Assembly: GCA_963753185.1 (NCBI GenBank)
Contig: CAVWBO010000007.1
Coordinates: forward strand, 1,426,001-1,490,000
Source: SZUA-442 sp963753185
Lineage (GTDB): Bacteria; Actinomycetota; Acidimicrobiia; Spongiisociales; UBA5794
Direction: 5' to 3'
DNA: 64,000 bases
The position numbers and the translations under genes were made by a program. Shown piece by piece: positions 7,428 to 15,461 of the stretch. The notes under the pieces are model-generated. The model saw nothing but the letters and a program-made list of their open reading frames with translations, was not told the origin of the DNA and ran no database searches. Numbering within the stretch: position 1 is the first letter of the stretch; every line of letters starts with the position of its first letter.

Positions 7428-8032
7428 GCTACCTGGTACCAACCGTCATCGAGAACACGCCTCGTGGTGAGCGTGCTTTCGACATCTACAGCCGGCTGCT
7501 CAAGGACCGCATCATCTTCCTCGGCACACCGATCGACGACGGCGTCGCCAACATCATCATGGCGCAGCTCCTCCACCTCGAGGGCGAGGATCCCGACAAG
7601 GACATCAACCTCTACATCAACTCGCCTGGTGGCTCCACCTATGCGCTGATGGCCATCTACGACACGATGCAGTTCATCAAGCCCGCCGTAGCCACCTACT
7701 GCATGGGCCTCGCAGCCTCTGCCGCTGCGGTGCTGCTCGCCGCAGGCGCCCCCGGCAAGCGCTACGGACTCGCACACAGTCGCATCATGATCCATCAGCC
7801 CCACGTCTCGGGTCTCGGGGGACAGGCCACCGACATCGAGATCCACGCCCGTGAGATCCTCAAGACGCGCGAGGACATCAACGAGATCCTCGCCCTCCAC
7901 ACGAAGAAGCCCCTCGAGACGGTCCAGTACGACACCGAGCGCGACTATTGGCTCGGTCCTGAGGAGGCGATCGAGTACGGTGTCCTCGACTCGATTCTCA
8001 GTAGTAGGCAACTCGAGGCCGTCTCGAACTAG
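7424..8032 (+). CDS. clpP: ATP-dependent Clp protease proteolytic subunit
   Basis: Serine protease subunit that forms the tetradecameric degradation chamber used with ClpX. Of its 202 residues, Ser99 in GLAAS and His124 in IMIHQPH are the catalytic pair, and Asp170 in QYDTERD is the likely third member. The glycine-rich INSPGGS loop is also intact. The start overlaps the end of tig by four bases, and clpX follows after 9 bases. Only one clpP copy is visible, while many actinobacteria carry two adjacent paralogues; another copy could lie elsewhere. Confidence 0.97.
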   Translation: MSYLVPTVIENTPRGERAFDIYSRLLKDRIIFLGTPIDDGVANIIMAQLLHLEGEDPDKDINLYINSPGGSTYALMAIYDTMQFIKPAVATYCMGLAASAAAVLLAAGAPGKRYGLAHSRIMIHQPHVSGLGGQATDIEIHAREILKTREDINEILALHTKKPLETVQYDTERDYWLGPEEAIEYGVLDSILSSRQLEAVSN

Positions 8033-8041
8033 GAGTTCTCC

Positions 8042-9319
8042 GTGGCGAAGTACGAAGGATCCGAACTGCTGAAGTGCAGCTTCTGCGGCAAGTCCCAGAA
8101 GCAGGTCAAGAAGCTGATCGCGGGTCCCGGTGTGTACATCTGCGACGAGTGCATCGAACTCTGCAACGAGATCATCGAGGAGGAGCTGTCTGGCACCGAG
8201 GAAGTCTCGTTCTCCGAACTGCCGAAACCGCACGAGATCTACGACTTCCTCGAGGAGTACGTGGTCGGGCAGGCCCAGGCCAAGAAGGTCCTGTCCGTCG
8301 CCGTGTACAACCACTACAAGCGGGTGCGGGCCGGCCAGCGCTCGACGGACGAGGAGGTCGAACTCCAGAAGTCCAACATCCTGATGATCGGCCCAACGGG
8401 CTCCGGCAAGACGCTGATGGCCCAGACCCTCGCCAGGCTCCTCAACGTACCGTTCGCAATCGCCGATGCGACAGCGCTCACCGAGGCGGGGTACGTCGGT
8501 GAGGACGTGGAGAACATCCTGCTCAAGATCATCCAGGCAGCCGACTTCGACACGAAGCGTGCCGAGCAGGGAATCATCTACATCGATGAGATCGACAAGA
8601 TCGCACGAAAGGCCGAGAATCCCTCCATCACGCGTGACGTCTCGGGGGAGGGTGTCCAGCAGGCGCTCCTGAAGATCCTCGAGGGCTCCGTCGCATCCGT
8701 GCCACCGCAAGGTGGCCGCAAGCATCCCCACCAGGAGCTGATCCAGGTGGACACCACGAACATGCTGTTCATATGTGGCGGCGCGTTCGCAGGACTCGAG
8801 AACGTCATCGGACGGCGGATCGGCGGAAAGAGCGTCGGATTCGGCGCCGATGTCAAGGCACGCAACGACGCCAAGGCGTCCGCCGAGGTGATGGAACACG
8901 TCATGCCGGAGGACCTGATCAGCTACGGGCTGATTCCCGAGTTCATCGGGAGGCTCCCCGTCATGACGACGGTCGCCGACCTCGACAAGGAATCACTGGT
9001 CAGGGTGCTGACGGAGCCGAAGAACGCGATCGTCAAGCAGTACGCGAGGTTCTTCGAGATGGACGGCGTGGAGCTCCTGTTCACCGAGGATGCGCTCGAT
9101 GCCATCGCGGAACAGGCCCTCAAGCGGGGAACCGGTGCGCGCGGTCTGCGAGCCATCATGGAAGAGGTCCTGCTCGACACCATGTACGAGCTTCCCTCCC
9201 GTACCGACGTCGCTCGGGTCGTCATCGACGGGACCGTCGTTCGCGAACGCGTGAACCCGACGCTCGTCCCGATCCAGGACATCGTCTCGGCACCGCTCCC
9301 CGAAGAGCGCACAGCCTGA
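8042..9319 (+). CDS. clpX: Clp protease ATP-binding subunit ClpX
   Basis: AAA+ unfoldase that delivers substrates to ClpP. It starts at GTG with GGAG upstream. The 425-residue protein has the N-terminal zinc-binding domain (Cys 12, 15, 34 and 37), Walker A GPTGSGKT at 117-124, Walker B with IIYIDEIDK, the IGF-type ClpP-docking loop represented by the VIGRRIGGKSVGFG segment, and the C-terminal small AAA domain ending in the GARGLR sensor 2 motif. Length and order are standard. It directly follows clpP. Confidence 0.97.
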   Translation: MAKYEGSELLKCSFCGKSQKQVKKLIAGPGVYICDECIELCNEIIEEELSGTEEVSFSELPKPHEIYDFLEEYVVGQAQAKKVLSVAVYNHYKRVRAGQRSTDEEVELQKSNILMIGPTGSGKTLMAQTLARLLNVPFAIADATALTEAGYVGEDVENILLKIIQAADFDTKRAEQGIIYIDEIDKIARKAENPSITRDVSGEGVQQALLKILEGSVASVPPQGGRKHPHQELIQVDTTNMLFICGGAFAGLENVIGRRIGGKSVGFGADVKARNDAKASAEVMEHVMPEDLISYGLIPEFIGRLPVMTTVADLDKESLVRVLTEPKNAIVKQYARFFEMDGVELLFTEDALDAIAEQALKRGTGARGLRAIMEEVLLDTMYELPSRTDVARVVIDGTVVRERVNPTLVPIQDIVSAPLPEERTA

Positions 9320-9355
9320 TCGTGGCCGCTGAGCGGCACGGACACGAGACCGGCC

Positions 9356-10018
9356 GTGGCTAGCGCATGGCCGCGGACGGCCAAGGTCGCGTTCGTCGGA
9401 TCGCACGGGATTCGCAAGACCACGGCGGTGCACGCCTTCGCCAACACCATGCAGCGAGCCGGTAGATCGGTCGAACATGGGCGCGAAGTCGTCCGCGACA
9501 ACCCGCTCGGCATCAACGAGGGAGCCACGGGCGAGGCGCAGCTGTGGGTGCTCACGTCCCAGATCCGCCAGGAGCTCACCCTGAGCAGGCGATCGGAGGT
9601 CCTCGTCCTCGACCGCGGCGTGATGGACAACTTCGCCTACTACCTGCGGGCATGTGGGGGAGAGGACCCCTTCTCGGTCGAGCCCCTCGTGCGGGCGTGG
9701 TCAGCCACCTACGACATGGTCGTGAGGCTCCTCCCTGACATCGACCTGAGGGACGATGGCGTTCGGTCGACGTCCGACGAGTTCCGCTCCGACATCGAGG
9801 GAATCCTCGACGACCGCCTCGACACGCTCGTGGACGGCCGGAGCCTCGTGCTCGAGAACGCCTCGACCATCGACGACCGGTATGACTGGTGGCCACTCGC
9901 CGAACGCCTCGCCGCCCTCGTCGGGGAGCCCCTCTTCGCACCGGGCGTACCCCGCCGCCGGGCCCGTCCCGTCCCAAAGACGCCACAGGGAGCGCCGCAG
10001 CTCGAAATGGGGATCTGA
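9356..10018 (+). CDS. P-loop NTPase, AAA_28/NadR-like kinase
   Basis: This 220-residue protein starts at GTG 36 bases after clpX. The N-terminus has a P-loop GSHGIRKTT (15-23), where the usual GKT glycine is replaced by Arg20. Downstream, the pattern EAQLWVLTSQIRQEL followed by EVLVLDRGVMDNFAYYL matches AAA_28-type kinase-like NTPases (NadR C-terminal and Ttd14-like), in which the D-R pair is the Walker B/lid region. These proteins probably phosphorylate a small metabolite. Whether the altered P-loop still binds ATP is unclear. No partner is obvious from the neighbours. Confidence 0.65.
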   Translation: MASAWPRTAKVAFVGSHGIRKTTAVHAFANTMQRAGRSVEHGREVVRDNPLGINEGATGEAQLWVLTSQIRQELTLSRRSEVLVLDRGVMDNFAYYLRACGGEDPFSVEPLVRAWSATYDMVVRLLPDIDLRDDGVRSTSDEFRSDIEGILDDRLDTLVDGRSLVLENASTIDDRYDWWPLAERLAALVGEPLFAPGVPRRRARPVPKTPQGAPQLEMGI

Positions 10019-10121
10019 GACACCTGTCCCGGCGGGATCCGACCTGATCCGGGAATCCATCGATGGCGAGGTGGGCGACTTCAGGGTCGAGTAGCTCGCA
10101 CCGGTAGCGACCACAGCGTCC

Positions 10122-13100
10122 TCATCGGAGCAGCGTGTCCAAGGACGCGCGGATCCGTTTCTCGCTCACCGGACCGTTCGCGCCGATGGGTTGTGCGAAC
10201 AGGCTCACGCGCAGCTCCTGGAGCATCCAGGCGATGTCCACGAGCTCCGGTGACCATGCGAGGAGCTCGGTCAGGCGATCGTGTTCCGCCTCGAGTGCAC
10301 GAACGCGCGCCATTCGCTCCCGGTCGCGATCGGGGTGCTCTCCAGCCTTCCTCAGCCGCCAGGTGGCTGCGTCGACGTATCGACGGACGTCGGGGAGCCT
10401 CGATGCCCCGACGGCCGTGAGGAACCCCGTGAAGATGATCCGATCCATTTGCTCGTCGATGTCGGCGACTACGTCCTCGAGTGACGGTGGGGCGGCGTCC
10501 ACCGCCGCAGCGAGCTGGTCGAGGGCCGCGAGTATCGCCGACGATGCTGGACCCACCACCTCCAGCGCATCAGGGAGCCGGTCCCTCACATCGTCGAGGA
10601 GCGACCGGAATGCCGCCTCCTCCCACGGAACCGGACCGTCCGCGAGCACTGCGTCGAGCGCGCAGTCCAGCACATCGTCGAGGAACTCCTCGTACGACGC
10701 GTAGGGGCTCGCCGTGATCGACAGGACCGAGGAAGTGCCCATCGCGGATCGTGCCAGTGACTTGGGCGATGGGAGGTTGACCAGGATGAGCCTTCGGAGT
10801 CCCGACCACATCTCATCCGCCTGTTCGTCCCTGGTCGCGACGAGCCGTATCGAAACGGAGTCCCCCCTGTCGACGAGCGTCGGATACACGGTCACAGGAT
10901 GCCCGCTCGCCGAGACGACGACGGTGTCGGGAAGCGACCCGAAGTCCCACGTCACCACGCCGTCGCGCTCGAGGGGATGACCCGCCTCCCCGACGGCCGC
11001 CCGTGCGAGATCCCGCAACTCCGATCGGAGGGCAGAGAGGTCTCGTCCCTCGGCGACGACGGTGCCGTCGGGTTCGACGATGCGGAATCTCGGCCACAGG
11101 TGGTCGGGGACGCGACTCGAGTCGAAGTCATCGGGCGCGATGACCTGGCCGCCTTCCCTCGTCAGCTCCCTCGCAAGGGTCTCGAGGAGTGGGCCAGACG
11201 TTGGATCGAGCCGCCTCGCGAGATCGGTGCTCGTCTCACCGAGCGGTGCGAAGCGGCGTCTGTGGTGCTTGGGGAGCGACCGGAGCAGCGCATCGATCAG
11301 ATCCGCACGGAATCCGGGGATCGTCCACTCGAAGACCGTCGGATCGATCCGATCCAGGCCGGCGACGGGGATGTCGACGGTCAGGCCGTCGCTGTCGCTG
11401 CTCGTGTCGAACTCGTAGGCGAGGTCGAGGACCAGGTCGCCGTAGTCCCAAGCAGCAGGGAACGCCTTCTCGTCCACCGACGCGGCGCCGACCGAGATCA
11501 GATCATCGACGGTGAGGTCGAGGAGTCCAGGACGGTCGAGCCGTTCGTCCCTCCACCACCGATCGAAGGTCGCAACCGACGTGACCTCGTCCGGGATACG
11601 CTGGTCGAAGATCGCCGCAAGCTCGTCGTCCGGGATGAGGAGGTCCTCGCGCCGCTCCCTCGTCTCGATGGCGAGCACCTCCGAGATCTGCGCCTCGTTG
11701 TGGGCGGCGAACGCGTGGTGGGTCTCCCATTCGCCAGCGACGAGGGCGTGCCTGATGAACAGCTTCCGTGCGAGGCTCGAATCGAAGCGGTCGAGCTGCA
11801 CGATCCGGTCGCTCGAGATCGTCAACCCTGACATCGTGACCGTCTCACGCGCCACGGCGCAACCCCGAGGTGCGTCCCACCATGGATCAGAGATCGTCCT
11901 CTTGACCAGGTGTGCACCGACCCGCTCGATCATGGCCGGATCGATGGCTGCCACGCCGGCCGCCCAGGTTCGCGTCGTGGTGACGAGTTCTGCGGCCATG
12001 ACCCATTCGGGTGCGGCCTTGAAGAGGACCGAGCCCGGTCGGATCGAGAAGGTCATGCCACGTGCACCCCGATATCCCCAGCCGTCAGGATCCTTCCTTC
12101 CCACGTGCGAGAGCAGGCCGGCAAGGACCGACTCGTGGATCAGCTCCGTCGTCGCGGGCTCGCGGTTCGGCGCCATACCGAGGTCAGCGACGACCCGTCG
12201 GAGCTGGGCCCTGATGTCCTGCCACTCCCTCACACGACGCCAGTTCAGGTATTCCTTGCGGCACATGGCACGGAACTGGTTCGACGTCAACTCGTCGCGC
12301 TTCTCCCGTATGTGGGCCCACAACGCCAGCAGCCCCGTCAGGTCGGAGGCCGTAGCCATGAAACGACGATGCATCTGGTCGGCTGCCTCCTCCTTCCCGA
12401 GTGGTCGCTCCCTCGGGTCCTGGATCGCCAACGCACTCACGATGGTGAGCACCTCGTCAAGGCAGGCATTGTCGTTCCCCGCCAGGATCATCCGCCCGAG
12501 CCTCGGGTCGACGGGCAACCTGGCGAGTGTCCTCCCGATCGGCGTCAGCCATTCCCTCGTCCCTGGTTCACCATCCGTGATGGCCCCGAGCTCGTTGAGC
12601 AAACCGATGCCGTCCTTGATCGAACGAGTGTCTGGCGGCTCGATGAAGGGGAACGCCTCGATGTCGCCAAGGCCGAGGGCTGCCATTTGCAGCATGACCG
12701 AGGCCAGGTTCGTCCGGCGGATCTCGGGATCGGTGAACTCGGGTCTGGCCTCATGGTCGGTCTCGTCGTACAAGCGGATGCACACCCCTGGCCCGAGCCG
12801 ACCGCACCGTCCCGCTCGCTGGGACGCCGATGCCTTCGAGATCGCCTCGATCGGCAGCTGCTGGACCTTGGTGCGGCGCGAGAATCGCGAGATCCGCGCC
12901 ATGCCCGTGTCGACGACGTAGCGGATACCCGGAACGGTGAGCGAGGTCTCGGCCACGTTGGTGGCGACCACGATCCGCCGTCCGGTGTGGGGGGCGAACA
13001 CCCTGTGCTGCTCGGCGAGGGTCAGTCGACCGAACAGGGGCAGGACCTCGGTGTGTCGCAGACGCATCTCGGTGAGGGCGTCGACGGCGTCGCGAATCTC

Positions 13101-13847
13101 GCGCTCGCCCGCACAGAAGACGAGGATGTCGCCTGGGCCCTCATGGGTGAGCTCGGTGACGGCGTCACAGATCGCCTGGGTCTGGTCCCTGGCTTCATCG
13201 CCCCGGTCGTCGAGGCTGTCGGCGATAAGCGGCCGATAGCGCACCTCGACGGGATACGTGCGCCCCTCGACCTCGATGACGGGAGCGTCGAAGTGGTCCG
13301 CGAACCGGTCGGTGTCGATCGTGGCGGACGTGATGATCACCTTCAGGTCACGACGACGGGGGAGGAGCCTGCGGAGGTAACCGAGGAGGAAATCGATATT
13401 GAGCGAGCGCTCGTGGGCCTCGTCGATGATGATTGCGCCGTACTTCTGGAGCCGAGGGTCGCGCTGGAGTTCGTTGAGCAGGATCCCGTCGGTCATGACC
13501 CGCACCTTGGTCGAGGCGTCGACCCGATCCGTGAACCGGACCGAGTACCCGACGAGACCACCGACCTCCACGCCGAGTTCGGAGGCCACACGTTCCGCGA
13601 TGGAACGGGCCGCGATCCTCCGCGGCTGGGTGTGGCCGATCAGACCTGAGACCCCGAGGCCCGCCTCGAGGCACATCTTGGGCAGCTGCGTGCTCTTGCC
13701 GGAACCGGTCTCGCCGGCGACGATGATGACCTGGTGGCGCGCCAATGCTTCGAGGATCTCGTCCCGCCACTCGACGATGGGGAGATCCTCGGGATACGTG
13801 ATCCGGGGTCGCGCGTCGGATGCGCGACCGTGCTCTGGTTGGTCCAT
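10122..13847 (-). CDS. hrpA: ATP-dependent RNA helicase HrpA
   Basis: A DEAH-box RNA helicase of 1241 residues, close to the family's usual 1300. Walker A is GETGSGKST (45-53), DEAH is at 142-145 and motif III is SAT in ITSATID. Motif VI lies in QRAGRCGR. After the helicase core come the HA2 and OB-fold regions and the long C-terminal DUF3418-type domain. The start at 13847 is preferred because the alternative at 13925 would overlap the upstream amidohydrolase gene by 41 bases, although a longer form is possible. HrpA remodels structured RNA and stalled ribosomes. It follows the amidohydrolase gene on the same strand. Confidence 0.93.
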   Translation of the reverse strand: MDQPEHGRASDARPRITYPEDLPIVEWRDEILEALARHQVIIVAGETGSGKSTQLPKMCLEAGLGVSGLIGHTQPRRIAARSIAERVASELGVEVGGLVGYSVRFTDRVDASTKVRVMTDGILLNELQRDPRLQKYGAIIIDEAHERSLNIDFLLGYLRRLLPRRRDLKVIITSATIDTDRFADHFDAPVIEVEGRTYPVEVRYRPLIADSLDDRGDEARDQTQAICDAVTELTHEGPGDILVFCAGEREIRDAVDALTEMRLRHTEVLPLFGRLTLAEQHRVFAPHTGRRIVVATNVAETSLTVPGIRYVVDTGMARISRFSRRTKVQQLPIEAISKASASQRAGRCGRLGPGVCIRLYDETDHEARPEFTDPEIRRTNLASVMLQMAALGLGDIEAFPFIEPPDTRSIKDGIGLLNELGAITDGEPGTREWLTPIGRTLARLPVDPRLGRMILAGNDNACLDEVLTIVSALAIQDPRERPLGKEEAADQMHRRFMATASDLTGLLALWAHIREKRDELTSNQFRAMCRKEYLNWRRVREWQDIRAQLRRVVADLGMAPNREPATTELIHESVLAGLLSHVGRKDPDGWGYRGARGMTFSIRPGSVLFKAAPEWVMAAELVTTTRTWAAGVAAIDPAMIERVGAHLVKRTISDPWWDAPRGCAVARETVTMSGLTISSDRIVQLDRFDSSLARKLFIRHALVAGEWETHHAFAAHNEAQISEVLAIETRERREDLLIPDDELAAIFDQRIPDEVTSVATFDRWWRDERLDRPGLLDLTVDDLISVGAASVDEKAFPAAWDYGDLVLDLAYEFDTSSDSDGLTVDIPVAGLDRIDPTVFEWTIPGFRADLIDALLRSLPKHHRRRFAPLGETSTDLARRLDPTSGPLLETLARELTREGGQVIAPDDFDSSRVPDHLWPRFRIVEPDGTVVAEGRDLSALRSELRDLARAAVGEAGHPLERDGVVTWDFGSLPDTVVVSASGHPVTVYPTLVDRGDSVSIRLVATRDEQADEMWSGLRRLILVNLPSPKSLARSAMGTSSVLSITASPYASYEEFLDDVLDCALDAVLADGPVPWEEAAFRSLLDDVRDRLPDALEVVGPASSAILAALDQLAAAVDAAPPSLEDVVADIDEQMDRIIFTGFLTAVGASRLPDVRRYVDAATWRLRKAGEHPDRDRERMARVRALEAEHDRLTELLAWSPELVDIAWMLQELRVSLFAQPIGANGPVSEKRIRASLDTLLR

Positions 13848-13884
13848 GGTCCGTGGAAGGCTAAGGAGACCTTCGAGGACGCCG

Positions 13885-15102
13885 CTACGACGGTGCCTTG
13901 ACCGCCCTGCCCGCTTTCCAGACATGGGTGACCCGCCTCGGATCCCCCCAGCCGGAGTTGTCGTCCAACGGGTTGAAGTCGAGTGCGATCACGTCCGCGT
14001 CGGCACCTTCCGCAAGCCGTCCCGAGTTCGGGGCCTGCGGGCCGAGGGTCTTCGGGCCGTTCACGGTCGCCGCCTCGAGCGCTTCGAGTGCCGTCATTCC
14101 CGCGTCCTGGAGGAGCTTGATCTCGAGGCCGTTCCTGCCGTACATGTCACCGCTGACGAAGATGTCGGTTCCCATGGCGATGGTCACGCCCTTCGCGACG
14201 GCGAGCTTCATGGCCTGGGCCTGGGCATCGGCCACCATCACGCCCTTCTCATACGCATATCGAGGCAGCTTGTCGGCCTGGTGCAGGAGTTCCTCGACGA
14301 CGAACCTCGTCGGTACGTAGATCGCCCCGGTCTCGAGCATCAGGTCTGCGGCCTCCTCGTCGAGGAACGAGCCATGTTCGATCGTCCTGACCCCGGCACG
14401 AAGAGCCGCCATGATCCCGGCCTTTCCGTGGCAATGGGCCGCGACGACGCGCTCGGCGCGAGCCGCCTCCTCGACGATGGCGATGAGCTCATCGTGTGAG
14501 AACTGCTGGTGCATCGGATGATCGACTTCCGACATCACACCACCGGATGCGCAGATCTTGATGACTTTCGCGTTCTTCCTCAGGTTGATGCGTACCGCCT
14601 TCGTCACCTCGGGTACGCCGTCGCACAGGAGTCCGAGGTGCGGAACGGCATGGATGATGTCGAGCGGCATGGCGTGGATGTCCCCGTGTCCGCCCGTCGT
14701 CGACAGGACGCGTCCTGCGCCGTGGACCGTGGGGCCCGGCACCTGTCCTGAAGCGATGGCAGGTTGGATGTCGAGGCCGTGGCCGCCGACCTCGCGCACG
14801 GACGTCACACCGCCCATGAGCGTGCGGTGGAGGTCGACCGTGGCGCGCGCTGCCTGGACGGCGACGGGCTGGGTCACCAGTTCGATGAGATCGGGCTTGT
14901 CGATGCCGACGAAGTGCGTGTGGCAATCCCACAGGCCCGGCATGGCGACCGGGACCTCGGTTCCCTCCACGCCCGCGGTCGTAGGTGCCTGCGATCGCGG
15001 GCCGGCGAAGGTGATCCTCCCCTCGTCGAGAACGATCGTCGCATCGGTGATCGGCTCGCCTGAGCCGGGAATCATGAGGTCGGCGTCGATCCGGACAGTC
15101 AT
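13885..15102 (-). CDS. Amidohydrolase, imidazolonepropionase/prolidase-like
   Basis: A 405-residue metal-dependent hydrolase with a TIM barrel. The ligands can be read in order: HTHF after MPGLWDC (about residue 63), a lysine in VIKICASGG, AAHCHG, IEHGSF, and GTDI near the end. The pattern, including the carboxylated Lys, fits the imidazolonepropionase-related amidohydrolases (Xaa-Pro dipeptidase-like, Sgx9260 type), which hydrolyse N-acyl amino acids or dipeptides. The exact substrate is not deducible. Start is an ATG with GGGAGG upstream. It diverges from valS across a hairpin-rich gap. Confidence 0.85.
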   Translation of the reverse strand: MTVRIDADLMIPGSGEPITDATIVLDEGRITFAGPRSQAPTTAGVEGTEVPVAMPGLWDCHTHFVGIDKPDLIELVTQPVAVQAARATVDLHRTLMGGVTSVREVGGHGLDIQPAIASGQVPGPTVHGAGRVLSTTGGHGDIHAMPLDIIHAVPHLGLLCDGVPEVTKAVRINLRKNAKVIKICASGGVMSEVDHPMHQQFSHDELIAIVEEAARAERVVAAHCHGKAGIMAALRAGVRTIEHGSFLDEEAADLMLETGAIYVPTRFVVEELLHQADKLPRYAYEKGVMVADAQAQAMKLAVAKGVTIAMGTDIFVSGDMYGRNGLEIKLLQDAGMTALEALEAATVNGPKTLGPQAPNSGRLAEGADADVIALDFNPLDDNSGWGDPRRVTHVWKAGRAVKAPS

Positions 15103-15461
15103 AGTCCTCCCTTCACATCCTTGGCTGCACGGTACCCGGGGTGATGAGGCTGTGCCGGACTAGTCATTGTGGGCGTGGTCGTTTGGGCCTTGCCCCAGGG
15201 GGTCGTTCGACCTACGTTGTGGGTGTCGTGGTCACCGGGGCGGTGGCTCCGATACACGAATTCGTGGGATCGGTCGGAAGTGGTGGCTTCCGACCTCCCA
15301 CGGAGGTTTGGAAGGCAGGGTCGCGACGGGCGATTGCCCGGGGTGCCGAGTTCCGTGAACCGGTGGTCCCCGGGCAATCCTGTCTTCGGGGCTCGACGGC
15401 CTGTTGCAGGTCGTGGGCTGGGATTCGGTATCATGCGGGTTCCCGGAGGAACCGATGAGGA
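15103..15461. other. Hairpin-rich divergent intergenic region
   Basis: This 359-base gap separates the amidohydrolase and valS. It contains a 12-bp palindrome CACGAATTCGTG (15255-15266), a long hairpin at 15264-15301 (6 + 9 bp with a 2-base bulge) and a perfect 12-bp inverted repeat at 15332-15343/15368-15379. A possible valS promoter is TTGCAG (15404) with TATCAT (15429), which would leave the hairpins upstream of the mRNA. I see no plausible gene. Confidence 0.5.

Noticed and set aside
5952..9000. Long minus-strand open frames opposite tig, clpP and clpX
   Set aside because: Opposite-strand frames are expected from the high GC at third codon positions. The proteins show only low-complexity charged repeats, while the plus-strand genes have clear family motifs.
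15103..15461. T-box leader for valS
   Set aside because: I looked for the AGGGTGGNACCGCG antiterminator and found only a loose match near 15316. The likely promoter also lies downstream of the hairpins.
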